Part shown: positions 46,622-54,840 of the stretch, one piece after another
How the letters are laid out: each line of letters begins with the position of its first letter
Numbering within the stretch: the first letter of the stretch is position 1
From: Phreatobacter sp.
Lineage (GTDB): Bacteria; Pseudomonadota; Alphaproteobacteria; Rhizobiales; Phreatobacteraceae
Assembly: GCF_027532945.1 (NCBI RefSeq)
Contig: NZ_JAPZTZ010000013.1
Span: 98,191-162,190 of the forward strand
Direction of reading: 5' to 3'
DNA length: 64,000 nt
The notes under the pieces: model-generated
The model's input: only the letters and a program-made list of their open reading frames with translations
Databases searched by the model: none
Told to the model about the DNA's origin: nothing
Position numbers and translations under genes: made by a program

Positions 46622-48016
46622 TCAGTCCGGCAGGACCTTGCCGGGATTGAGGATGCCCTGCGGATCGAGGGCGTTCTTCACTAGGTGCATGACGTCGACG
46701 GCGTCGCCATATTCCATGCGCATGTATTTGCGCTTGCCGAGGCCGACGCCGTGCTCGCCGGTGCAGGTGCCGCCGACGCGCACCGCATGGGCCACCATCT
46801 TGTCATAGGCCTCTTCCGCTGCACGGATCTCCTCCGGACTTTCCGGATCGATCTGGAAGCCGAAATGGAAGTTGCCGTCGCCGACATGGCCGACGAGCGT
46901 GGTGTTGAAGGGCTGCTGCCGCGTGTCCTCGCGTACGCCGCGGATGACCTCGGCGAGCGACGAGATGGGCACGCAGACATCGGTGCCGAAGCCCTGCTTG
47001 CCGGGATTGGCGGCGCGGATGGCCCAGTGGATGTCGTGGCGGGCCTGCCAGAGGCGATTGCGCTCGTCGGCATCGGCCGACCAGCGCCAGTTGGTGGCGC
47101 CCTCGCCCTTGGCGATCTCCTCGACGATCGCGGCCTGCTCCTCGACGCCGGCCTGGCTGCCGGCAAATTCGAAGAACAGCGTCGGCGTCACCGGCAGGGA
47201 GAGCTTGGAATAGGCGTTGACCGCCGAGATGGCATTGTCGTCGAGCAGTTCGACGCGCGAGACGGGAATGCCCATCTGGATGGTCTGGATCACCGTGTCG
47301 ACGGCGGCCTCGACACTCGGGAAGGCGCAGATCGCCGCCGCCATCACCTCGGGAATGCCGTAGAGCCGGACCGTCACCTCGGTAATGATGCCGAGCGTGC
47401 CCTCCGAGCCGACGAAGAGGCCGGTGAGGTCATAGCCCGCCGCCGATTTGCGGGCGCGCGAGCGTGTGCGGATGATGCGCCCGTCCGCCAGCACGACGGT
47501 GAGGCTGAGCACGTTCTCGCGCATGGTGCCGTAGCGCACGGCATTGGTGCCGGAGGCGCGGGTCGCGGCCATGCCGCCGATGGAGGCATCGGCGCCGGGA
47601 TCGATGGGGAAAAACAGGCCGGTGTCACGCAGATGAGCGTTGAGCTGTTTGCGGGTGACGCCCGCCTGCACGGTGACGTCGAGATCCTGCGACCGAACCT
47701 CGAGGATGGCGTTCATCTCGTTCATGTCGATGGAGACGCCGCCCTTCACCGGGATCAGCGCGCCCTCCAGCGAAGAGCCGACGCCATAGGCGATGACCGG
47801 CGTGCCATGGGCGGCGCAGAGCTTCACGATGGCCGACACCTCCTCCGTCGTGTGCGGGCGACAGACCGCGTCCGGAAGGCGCGGCGTGTGGCGGGATTCG
47901 TCGCGGCCGTGCTGGGCACGGTCTGATTCGGACAGCGACAGGCGGGAGCCAAGCAGGGCGCGCAGGGCCTCGACGAGAGCCGGATCGATGGCGGGGGCCG
48001 CGAAGGGAGCATTCAT
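46622..48016 (-). CDS. FAD-linked 2-hydroxy-acid oxidase/dehydrogenase (GlcD / D-lactate dehydrogenase type)
   Basis: 464 residues. The FAD-binding PCMH domain shows PVIAYGVGSSLEGALIPVKGG, DPGADASIGGMAATRASGTNAVRYG and VGSEGTLGIITEVTVRLYG; the C-terminal cap has the histidine-bearing FGTDVCVPIS, GHVGDGNFHF and GTCTGEHGVGLGKRKYM. It probably oxidises D-lactate or glycolate. Convergent with the DUF2478 gene, six bases away. Exact substrate not deducible. Confidence 0.92.
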   Translation of the reverse strand: MNAPFAAPAIDPALVEALRALLGSRLSLSESDRAQHGRDESRHTPRLPDAVCRPHTTEEVSAIVKLCAAHGTPVIAYGVGSSLEGALIPVKGGVSIDMNEMNAILEVRSQDLDVTVQAGVTRKQLNAHLRDTGLFFPIDPGADASIGGMAATRASGTNAVRYGTMRENVLSLTVVLADGRIIRTRSRARKSAAGYDLTGLFVGSEGTLGIITEVTVRLYGIPEVMAAAICAFPSVEAAVDTVIQTIQMGIPVSRVELLDDNAISAVNAYSKLSLPVTPTLFFEFAGSQAGVEEQAAIVEEIAKGEGATNWRWSADADERNRLWQARHDIHWAIRAANPGKQGFGTDVCVPISSLAEVIRGVREDTRQQPFNTTLVGHVGDGNFHFGFQIDPESPEEIRAAEEAYDKMVAHAVRVGGTCTGEHGVGLGKRKYMRMEYGDAVDVMHLVKNALDPQGILNPGKVLPD

Positions 48017-48109
48017 GGAGGTCGACCGGTTGGTGCCGCGGGGGCGTCATCAAGACACCAAGCGGCGGCGCTGCCAATCGGAAAGCTGCAGGGCGCCCCT
48101 GCGCCTTGG

Positions 48110-48949
48110 TCAGACGGCGCGGCGTTCGAGGCGCCAGCCGAGGGCCTCGTCCACATGAACAAGCGAATAGCCGGCGGGATCGTCGCCGTGATGGCCGGCG
48201 GATGAGGCCGAGGGCGCACCGGCGAGCGTGATGGCGAAACCATCGACCGTGGCCGTCGTCTCGCCGGCCGTGTGCAGATGGCCGTGCAGGACGAGCGGGC
48301 AGCGATGACGGGCGAGGAGGCGCATCATCACGTCGCCATCGCGCAGGCGCTTCAGCGGCGACAGGCCCGGCGCATGGGGCGGGTGATGGATGGCGATGAC
48401 GGGCAGATGAGCGGTGCGGTCGAGCGATGACAGCGCCGCGTCGAACCGGGCGAGCTGGGCCGCACCGATCTCCCCCTCGGCGGAGAAGAGCCAGGTCGGC
48501 AGGCCCGAGCAGAGGGTGACCAGGGCCACGCGGCCGACCACCACGAGGCGGGGAAAATGCCCACGGATGTCGGCCGCGTTCTGAGGCCCGGTCTCCGGCG
48601 CAAGCCAGCCACCGAGCGCCTCGCGCAGGCGCGGCACGGCGCGCACCGTGTAGACGTCGTGATTGCCGGGAGCCCAGGAGAGCCGGCAGGGCGGGCCAAA
48701 GGCGGCGAGGGCCTCGGCTGCGGCGCCATACTCGCTCGCCTGGCCGAGTTCGATGAGGTCGCCGGTCATGGCGACCTGGTCGGGCGCGGCCGCCCGCACG
48801 GCTTCGGCGACGCGGGCCGCGATGGCGGGATCATGGGCGTCGGGCTTGCGCCGCCAGTTGATCCAGCCCAGTGCCGGCTTCAGCCCCTCCCCGAACGGGA
48901 AAGGCACCGGCGCGAGATGAAGGTCGGAGACATGGGCGATGGTGGTCAC
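48110..48949 (-). CDS. Metallophosphoesterase (calcineurin-like)
   Basis: Binuclear-metal phosphoesterase of about 279 residues. All five motifs are visible: IAHVSDLHLAP, MTGDLIELG, PGNHDVYTV, AIHHPPHAPG and HGHLHTAGET. I favour GTG at 48949 (protein MTTIAHVSDLHL) with GAGG upstream; an ATG five codons earlier (48964) is possible. Relatives include cyclic-nucleotide phosphodiesterases, but the substrate is not evident. Confidence 0.88.
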   Translation of the reverse strand: MTTIAHVSDLHLAPVPFPFGEGLKPALGWINWRRKPDAHDPAIAARVAEAVRAAAPDQVAMTGDLIELGQASEYGAAAEALAAFGPPCRLSWAPGNHDVYTVRAVPRLREALGGWLAPETGPQNAADIRGHFPRLVVVGRVALVTLCSGLPTWLFSAEGEIGAAQLARFDAALSSLDRTAHLPVIAIHHPPHAPGLSPLKRLRDGDVMMRLLARHRCPLVLHGHLHTAGETTATVDGFAITLAGAPSASSAGHHGDDPAGYSLVHVDEALGWRLERRAV

Positions 48950-49001
48950 GCCGCTGCCTCGCATGTTCGCCGCCGCCTGTGAAGCGGCGGCGAGCCATGG
49001 C

Positions 49002-49523
49002 TCAGGCGTAGCGGGCCCGCAGCGCCTCGAATCGCGGGATCTGGTCGGCGATCAGCGCCCGCTCCTTGTCGCGACGGACGAAGATCTTGAACATCGCCTC
49101 GCCGGCCTCGTTGAAGAACTGGATCGAGAGCGAACGGCGGCCGTGGAACATCCGGTCGACGAAGCAGATCTCGCGGCAGTTCGACGCCTTGATGTGACCG
49201 CCGATGGGGCTGTCGCCATGGACGTTGAACCAGCCGTGGCCGGCCGTGCCCGGCACCAGCGCGCCGTGGCATTCCAGCACGATGTCCGGCGTGTTGACGA
49301 TGAAGAGGATCTCGCCCCATCCCGTCACCTCGGTCCAGATCGCCTCGAAGGCCTCGGCGGGCGCCGCGACGGCTTCCCCCGGCGGCAGCATGGCGAGGAC
49401 GTCGCGGGCGGCGACGCCATGCTCGCGCGCGACGTTCTCGATGACCCCGTCGGGCTTGGCGGCGAGCGCTGCGCGCGCTGCCGACAGCCTGTCCTCGCGG
49501 GACAGGACCTGATGGACCGTCAT
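49002..49523 (-). CDS. hutX: HutX, cytosolic heme carrier/utilisation protein
   Basis: ChuX/HutX-family intracellular heme-binding protein of 173 residues. Recognisable stretches: LAAKPDGVIENVAREHGV, EAFEAIWTEVTGWGEILFIVNT, GWFNVHGDSPIGGHIKASNCREICFVDRMF and SIQFFNEAGEAMFKIFVRRD. It likely takes heme from HmuTUV to the monooxygenase encoded four bases upstream. Last gene of the minus-strand heme operon. Confidence 0.92.
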   Translation of the reverse strand: MTVHQVLSREDRLSAARAALAAKPDGVIENVAREHGVAARDVLAMLPPGEAVAAPAEAFEAIWTEVTGWGEILFIVNTPDIVLECHGALVPGTAGHGWFNVHGDSPIGGHIKASNCREICFVDRMFHGRRSLSIQFFNEAGEAMFKIFVRRDKERALIADQIPRFEALRARYA

Positions 49524-49527
49524 GGCC

Positions 49528-49872
49528 TCACTCCGCGGCGACCGAGGGCGAGCCCTCGTTGCGCTCGACGATGATCGCCTCGAAGCCCTCGAATTCAGGG
49601 TGGCCCAGCGAGGTCGGCTTGTTCTGCTGGCCGGCGCGGGCATGCGACTTGCGGAACTGCTCCGACTTCGTCCAGGCCTCGAAATTGGCCTTCGACCTCC
49701 AGACCGTGTGGGAGGAATAGAGCGTGTGATCCTCGCGCTCCGGACCCTTCAGCAGGGCGAATTCCACGAAGCCTTCGAGCTCGCTGAGATAGGACTGGCG
49801 GGTCCGCCAGATGGTCTCGAAATCGGCTTCGGCGCCCTTGATGACCTTGAAGCGGTTCATGGCGATGTACAT
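49528..49872 (-). CDS. hmuQ: IsdG-type heme monooxygenase (HmuQ-like)
   Basis: 114-residue ABM-fold enzyme that opens heme and frees iron. The IsdG catalytic triad is present at near-identical positions: N6 (MNRFKV), W67 (FEAWTKS) and H77 (FRKSHARAGQ). Rhizobial HmuQ/HmuD proteins have this form. It follows tonB and precedes hutX by four bases, so heme delivery and cleavage are co-transcribed. This replaces the HO-1-type oxygenases found in some heme loci. Confidence 0.9.
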   Translation of the reverse strand: MYIAMNRFKVIKGAEADFETIWRTRQSYLSELEGFVEFALLKGPEREDHTLYSSHTVWRSKANFEAWTKSEQFRKSHARAGQQNKPTSLGHPEFEGFEAIIVERNEGSPSVAAE

Positions 49873-49911
49873 GGCGAGGTCCTTCTGGCTGGTCCCTGGG
49901 ACTGGCTGACG

Positions 49912-51339
49912 TCAATAGAGAGAGTAGTTGATGCCCGCCGTAAAGCTGGCGGGACTTCCGGCCGGGTTCGGCGGGAAGGGCTGGGCGCGACGCACCATGG
50001 CGAGCGTCGCCTGATCGAGCACCGCCGCCCCGGAGGAGGTGGCGATGGCGACCGACGACACGGAGCCGCTGGCGGACAGCGTGAAGGAGACGGCGGCGCG
50101 GCCGCGGATGCCGGCATCGCGCGCGTGGTCGGGATAGACCTTGAACCGGGCGAGATGGGCGAGGACACGCTGGCGCCAGGCGGCAACGGCCGCCGTCGTC
50201 GCGGCTCCGGTCGTGCCATTGGCATCGGATTGCTGGCGGTTGCGCTGGCCGGCGCCCTCGCCGCGCTCGGACTGCGCGGCGGAGGATTCGGCCTGGCGGG
50301 CAGCGCGGGCGGGACGGTCGGGCTGCGGCGTCGCCGCGGCCTGGCGCGTCGGACGGACGGGCTGGCGGGTCACCGGTGCCTCGCGCCGGGTGGGCGGCAG
50401 CCGGACGGCCTCACGGCGGGCTGGGGGCGGCGTCACGGCACGCAAGGCAGGCGCGGGGGTCGGCGGCAGGACCGGCTGGGGCGCCGCGGTCTGGAGTTCG
50501 GCGAGCTGGCTAGCCTCGACGGGCGCTTCCACCTGGACGGGCGCGGCGGGCTGGGGCGGCATCGCCACCTGTTCCGGCGCGGGCGGGGACGGGGTCTCAA
50601 CCGCTGCCGCTTCGACGGGCCGTTCCGCGAGAGCCAGCGTCTCCGGCATGGGCGGCGGCGGCAGCTGGTCGACGAGGCGCTCGGCCATCGTCAGGGGATC
50701 GGGCTGCGCGACGGGCGGATCATCGGTGGGCACGGGAGCCGGATCGAGAACCGCCATCTCCGGCGGCGTCTGCGTGGGCGGTGCCTCAACCGCCTGTCGG
50801 GCCTCGCTGTCGATGGCGGAACTGACCGCCTCCTCCCTGCCGCTCGCCGCATCCTGGCGCGATGCGGCGCCGGTGTCGGCGGAGACCACCACCTCCACGG
50901 CGATGCCCTCCTTGCCGGCCGAGATCGGCGCCGGGGCCTTGAGACCCAGCCAGACGAAAGCAGCGGCCGCAGCCCCATGAAGGGCGATCGAGGCGATGAC
51001 CGAGAGCGACAGGCGCCGCGCCGGCATGGGACAGGCCGAGACGGCCCGCTCCGGCGTGATGGCGGCAGCCGCCACCGCTGCATGGTCGTCGACAACCGCC
51101 GGCGGGATCTCCACCGGCGGAGACAGGGTGGCGGCGGCGAGGTCCGGCAACGGGAGGATGACAGGAGGTGCGCCCTCCCCCCGCTGCGCGGCGGCACCCG
51201 GGGATGCCGAGCCGGGCAGGCCCTGGCGGGCCGGCCCCTCGCCACCGACGAGGACGGGCTCGACGCGCGCGCGACCGCGGGACCGGGACGCCGGGTGGCG
51301 CCCGCCTTCCAACCGCCGTGCCGTCGCTGTGCCCGCCAT
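49912..51339 (-). CDS. tonB: TonB energy-transducing protein of the heme locus
   Basis: 475 residues. An unusual 105-residue cytoplasmic N terminus precedes the single helix at about 111-133, which has the conserved SxxxH (S117, H121) contacting ExbB/ExbD. A long Pro/Ala/Glu-rich periplasmic spacer follows (about 140-375), then the C-terminal TonB domain (QRVLAHLARFKVYPDHARDAG, AAVSFTLSASGSVSSVAI, VRRAQPFPPNP). The ATG lies seven bases after the receptor stop; a later start at M105 is possible. No exbB/exbD in the window. Confidence 0.9.
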   Translation of the reverse strand: MAGTATARRLEGGRHPASRSRGRARVEPVLVGGEGPARQGLPGSASPGAAAQRGEGAPPVILPLPDLAAATLSPPVEIPPAVVDDHAAVAAAAITPERAVSACPMPARRLSLSVIASIALHGAAAAAFVWLGLKAPAPISAGKEGIAVEVVVSADTGAASRQDAASGREEAVSSAIDSEARQAVEAPPTQTPPEMAVLDPAPVPTDDPPVAQPDPLTMAERLVDQLPPPPMPETLALAERPVEAAAVETPSPPAPEQVAMPPQPAAPVQVEAPVEASQLAELQTAAPQPVLPPTPAPALRAVTPPPARREAVRLPPTRREAPVTRQPVRPTRQAAATPQPDRPARAARQAESSAAQSERGEGAGQRNRQQSDANGTTGAATTAAVAAWRQRVLAHLARFKVYPDHARDAGIRGRAAVSFTLSASGSVSSVAIATSSGAAVLDQATLAMVRRAQPFPPNPAGSPASFTAGINYSLY

Positions 51340-51346
51340 GACGGCC

Positions 51347-53542
51347 TCAGAACTTCGCGGAGACGCTGAGCGAGACCGACCGGCCGGGGGCGCGGAAGAG
51401 CTCGAGATTGGCGTTGGTCCGAGTCAGGCCCGCCACGTCGATGGCGTTGAAGTAGCGGGCGTTGAAGATGTTGAAGACACCGGCGCGCACCGTGACGTTG
51501 CGGCTGATCTCGTAGGCGCCGAGCACGTCCATCGTGGCGTAGGCGCCGGGCTGGAAGATGTTGGCGGCGCTCACCCGCGTCTTGGCGGCGGCGGCGCGGA
51601 TACGACCCTCCAGCATCCAGTTCTGCGGGCTGGTGTAGCGCAGGCCGGCGACGCCGGTCACCGGATCGATGCTGTCGATCGGCAGGCCCGTCGTCTGGTC
51701 GGTGCCGTTGGCGTAGGCGACCGAGCCATAGGCGGTCCATTCGGGGTTGATGCGATACTCGCCCTTGGCCTCGAAGCCCCAGATCCGCACCGACTGGAGG
51801 TTCTGGTACTGGAACTGGGTCAGGCCGGCCGGCGAGATGCCGACCGTCACCGTGTTGATGAAGTCGTTGTAGAGATTGTAAAAGCCGCTGACCTGGAAGC
51901 TCGACCCATCGGCGAAGCGACCGCGCAGGCCTGCCTCAAAGCTGTTCACCGTCTCAGGACGCAGGCCGAAGTTCGGCAGGATCTCGTAGAACTGCGCGGC
52001 GTTCGAGAAGGCAAAATTGGCGTTGTCGTAGGGCGGCGCGCGGAAGCCGCGGGCGTACTGGCCGAAGAGACGGAAGTTCTCGGTAAGGTCATAGGTGGCG
52101 CCTAGCTTCGGCGAGACGGCGAAGGCCGAGACATTGCCGATCGGGAAGCCGGGATTGGAATTGTAGAAGGCTGCGTCCGGCTTCGGCGACAGGTGGTAGT
52201 AATCGAAGCGCACCGCCGGGGTAACGCGCAGGCGCCCCCAGGAGATCGTGTCCTGGATGTAGAAGGCGCCCTGGATCGTCTCGGTGTCGGGGAAGTTCTT
52301 GTTCGGATAGGTCTCGCCGGCGATGGGGCCGGGGATCGGCAGGCCGGTCGTCAAGTCGGTCTCGGTGCGCATGCGCGGACGCGACGACCGGGTGAAGTCG
52401 GCGGTAAAGCCGTAGACGAAGTGGTGGTCGAGACCGCCGAACTGGCGGCGCGCGCCGAACTGCGTATCGAGCCCGAAGATCTGCTGGCGGAAATCGAAAT
52501 CGGAGACGCGCAGGCGGTTCGCTGCGCCCGCCCCCGGCACTGACCGGCGGAACTCGTCGGTGTGCTCCTGGCGGTCAAAGTCCGTGGCATAGACCATGAC
52601 CTTGATCTCGTCGGCGATCGCCCAGGAGAGCTGCTGCGTCCAGTCGAGGCTGAGGCGGAAGCGCTTGTTGGTGTCGTGGGTGATCTGGTTGGCGATGGAG
52701 GTGGTGCGCGCCGAGATGAGGTTGGTGCCGATACCGCGCCACAGGGCCTCGGCGGTCAGGCGCCAGCGGCCGGAATCCGGCGTCTCATAGACCAGCTTCG
52801 CCAGGATGTTGTTGGACTGGAAGTTCTGCGGATTGGCGCGGCGGGTGGCCGAGTTGACCTGCGTCTCCGTGCCATCGCGGCGGGTGTACTGCAGCAGGAA
52901 CTCGAAGGGCCCCTTGCGCGCAGCACCGGTGATGGTCTCGGAGAAGGATCGGTTGACGCTGTTGAAGGAGAAGCGCGTGCCGGCATACCAGTCGCGGCCG
53001 ACCTCTCGCAGATAGTCGCCGGGGTCCTTGGTGGTGAAGGAGACGACGCCACCGATGGCGTCCGAGCCGTAGAGGGCCGAGGCCGGCCCGCGGATGACCT
53101 CGACGCGCTTCAGGTCCTCGTAGTCGACGATGTCGCGGGTGTAGAGGCCGGGGCCGACATTGGAGCCCGGATAGTCCGGGATGCGCGTGCCGTCGATCTC
53201 AAGGCGGACGCGGTTATCGCCGATGCCGCGGATGAAGAAGTTGCCCGCGCCGACGCGGGTCGGTGCGTTGCTGACGGCAAGGCCCGGCTCGTTGCGCACC
53301 AAGTCGCGCGGGCCTTGGATGAGGTTCTGCTGGAGCTGCTGCTCGTTCACCACCGTAACCGTGCCGGGTGCGTTGTAGACCGTCGACGGCGTGCGTTCGG
53401 CCGAGACGGTGATCTCGTCCTGGGCGGATTGGGTGCGCTGCTCGGCCGGCTGGGATGGCGCCTGGGCGAGGACCGGGCCGGCGGTGAAAACGAGGGTGGA
53501 GACGGACGCGAGAAGCGCCGCGCAGCCGCGACGGATGAGCAT
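51347..53542 (-). CDS. hmuR: TonB-dependent heme/hemoglobin receptor
   Basis: Outer-membrane gated channel of 731 residues. Signal peptide (LIRRGCAALLASVSTLVFTAGPVLAQ) from the ATG at 53542; TonB box EITVSAER; plug domain with FFIRGIGDNRVRLEIDGTRI and the GSDAIGGVVSF motif. The heme-receptor region shows YARGFRAPPYDNANF (FRAP motif) and LRPETVNSFEAGLRG (NPNL-like motif). C terminus ends in aromatic SVSAKF, as outer-membrane barrels do. First gene of the minus-strand heme operon. Confidence 0.93.
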   Translation of the reverse strand: MLIRRGCAALLASVSTLVFTAGPVLAQAPSQPAEQRTQSAQDEITVSAERTPSTVYNAPGTVTVVNEQQLQQNLIQGPRDLVRNEPGLAVSNAPTRVGAGNFFIRGIGDNRVRLEIDGTRIPDYPGSNVGPGLYTRDIVDYEDLKRVEVIRGPASALYGSDAIGGVVSFTTKDPGDYLREVGRDWYAGTRFSFNSVNRSFSETITGAARKGPFEFLLQYTRRDGTETQVNSATRRANPQNFQSNNILAKLVYETPDSGRWRLTAEALWRGIGTNLISARTTSIANQITHDTNKRFRLSLDWTQQLSWAIADEIKVMVYATDFDRQEHTDEFRRSVPGAGAANRLRVSDFDFRQQIFGLDTQFGARRQFGGLDHHFVYGFTADFTRSSRPRMRTETDLTTGLPIPGPIAGETYPNKNFPDTETIQGAFYIQDTISWGRLRVTPAVRFDYYHLSPKPDAAFYNSNPGFPIGNVSAFAVSPKLGATYDLTENFRLFGQYARGFRAPPYDNANFAFSNAAQFYEILPNFGLRPETVNSFEAGLRGRFADGSSFQVSGFYNLYNDFINTVTVGISPAGLTQFQYQNLQSVRIWGFEAKGEYRINPEWTAYGSVAYANGTDQTTGLPIDSIDPVTGVAGLRYTSPQNWMLEGRIRAAAAKTRVSAANIFQPGAYATMDVLGAYEISRNVTVRAGVFNIFNARYFNAIDVAGLTRTNANLELFRAPGRSVSLSVSAKF

Positions 53543-53653
53543 GATCGAACCTGCAAGCCTGAATGACGTGTCGTTGTCGGCTGGCTGGCGTCGATGCTCC
53601 GGCATCGGGCTGGCTGGCGAATGATCCGGCCGGGTTGACCGGTCGCGGCGCTG

Positions 53654-53689
53654 TTGACGATGCCTAATTAACCTGACTATCAATGTCAA
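53654..53689. promoter_or_regulatory. Overlapping divergent promoters of the heme island
   Basis: Plus strand: TTGACG (53654-53659) and TATCAA (53678-53683), 18-base spacer, toward hmuP. Minus strand: TTGACA (53689-53684) with an AT-rich TAATTA 13 bases on, toward the receptor. The two overlap, so one bound repressor could silence both. A further AT-rich stretch at 53739-53757 (contains GATTGTTATCATTCC) loosely resembles Fur/Irr-type sites. Confidence 0.45.
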
Positions 53690-53769
53690 CAATGGTTGTG
53701 GCGGAGGCAGTTTTTAATGTTTCCAGACACTTCTGACTGATTGTTATCATTCCAAACTAGGCTTTTCCG

Positions 53770-53964
53770 ATGATCGCATCCCCCGAACCGGTGGTTCCTC
53801 CCCTGCATTCCAGCCGAGAGACGGGAGCGGAATCTCCGCAGGCGGTCCCGACCGTTGAGGTCAGCGCCATCCTCGGCGCCGGCCGCGAAGCGGTGATCCT
53901 GCACAAGGGCGAGCGCTACCGCCTTCGCGTCACCGCCAACGACAAGCTGATCCTGACCAAATGA
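53770..53964 (+). CDS. hmuP: HmuP/HemP, heme-uptake regulatory protein
   Basis: 64-residue HemP-family protein; in Bradyrhizobium and Sinorhizobium HmuP is a co-activator needed for heme-receptor expression. The family-specific C-terminal half is present: LGAGREAVILHKGERYRLR, then VTANDKLILTK. The N-terminal 30 residues are variable and Pro/Ser-rich. It overlaps hmuT by four bases (ATGA). Confidence 0.93.
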   Translation: MIASPEPVVPPLHSSRETGAESPQAVPTVEVSAILGAGREAVILHKGERYRLRVTANDKLILTK

Positions 53965-54839
53965 CCCGCGCACCTTTCCCGATCCTGCCGCTGTCGCGCC
54001 GCAGCCTCCTCGCCGCCACCGCCGCCCTCCCCTTGGCGCCCCACGTCTCGCGCGCGGCCGAGCGGCGCATCGTCGCCGCCGGCGGCGTCATCACCGAGAT
54101 CGTCTATGCGCTGGGCCGTCAGGACCTGCTGGTCGGCGTCGATACGACCAGCCTCTTTCCCGCCGCCGCGCTGAAGGACAAGGCACAGGTGGGCTATGTC
54201 CGCGCCCTGTCGCCGGAGGGCGTGCTGTCGCTCAGGACCACGGATCTGCTCGCCGTCGAGGGGGCCGGGCCGCCCGACGCGTTGAAGCTCATCGCCGAGG
54301 CCGGTGTACGCGTCGAGCGCGTCGGCGAGGACACCTCGGAAGCCGGCGTTTCCGGCCGCATCCGGGCCATCGGCCGATTCGTCGGCGCCGAGGGCGAGGC
54401 CAATGGCCTGGCAGCGCGCGTCGAGGAGGGATTTGCCGGCCTGAAGCGCCGCCGCGAGGCCATCGCCGCACGCAAGCGCGTGCTCTTCGTGCTGTCGCTG
54501 CAGAACGGCCGCGTCATGGTCGGCGGCAATCGGAGCAGCGCCGACGCGATCATCCGCGCCGCCGGCGGACTCAATGCCGCCGAGACCGTCGAGGGCTTCA
54601 AGCCGCTGACCGACGAGGGGCTGATCGCTGCCGCACCGGACGCGATCCTGATGATGAGCCACAACGATCATGCGGCCTCGCCCGACCAGGTCTTCGGCAT
54701 CGCCTCGCTCGGCGCCACCCCGGCGGCGAAGACCCGCAGCCTCATTGCCATGGACGGGCTCTACCTCCTCGGCTTCGGGCCGCGCACCCCGGATGCGGCC
54801 GGCGAGCTGATGACCGCGCTCTACGGCAAGGCGGGCTGA
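53961..54839 (+). CDS. hmuT: HmuT, periplasmic heme-binding protein
   Basis: Substrate-binding protein of the heme ABC importer, 292 residues. Tat-like signal (LSRRSLLAATAALPLAP). HmuT features: RIVAAGGVITEIVYALG, VGYVRALSPEGVLSL with the likely heme-ligand tyrosine, NGRVMVGGNRSSADAII and ILMMSHNDHAAS. ATG overlaps the hmuP stop; hmuU follows after one base. Confidence 0.93.
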   Translation: MTRAPFPILPLSRRSLLAATAALPLAPHVSRAAERRIVAAGGVITEIVYALGRQDLLVGVDTTSLFPAAALKDKAQVGYVRALSPEGVLSLRTTDLLAVEGAGPPDALKLIAEAGVRVERVGEDTSEAGVSGRIRAIGRFVGAEGEANGLAARVEEGFAGLKRRREAIAARKRVLFVLSLQNGRVMVGGNRSSADAIIRAAGGLNAAETVEGFKPLTDEGLIAAAPDAILMMSHNDHAASPDQVFGIASLGATPAAKTRSLIAMDGLYLLGFGPRTPDAAGELMTALYGKAG

Positions 54840-54840
54840 G

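Noticed and set aside
49522..51369. A 615-codon plus-strand frame through the heme monooxygenase and tonB genes
   Set aside because: Composition is Gly/Arg-rich, the complement of the Pro/Ala-rich TonB spacer; the minus-strand genes have family motifs and catalytic residues.
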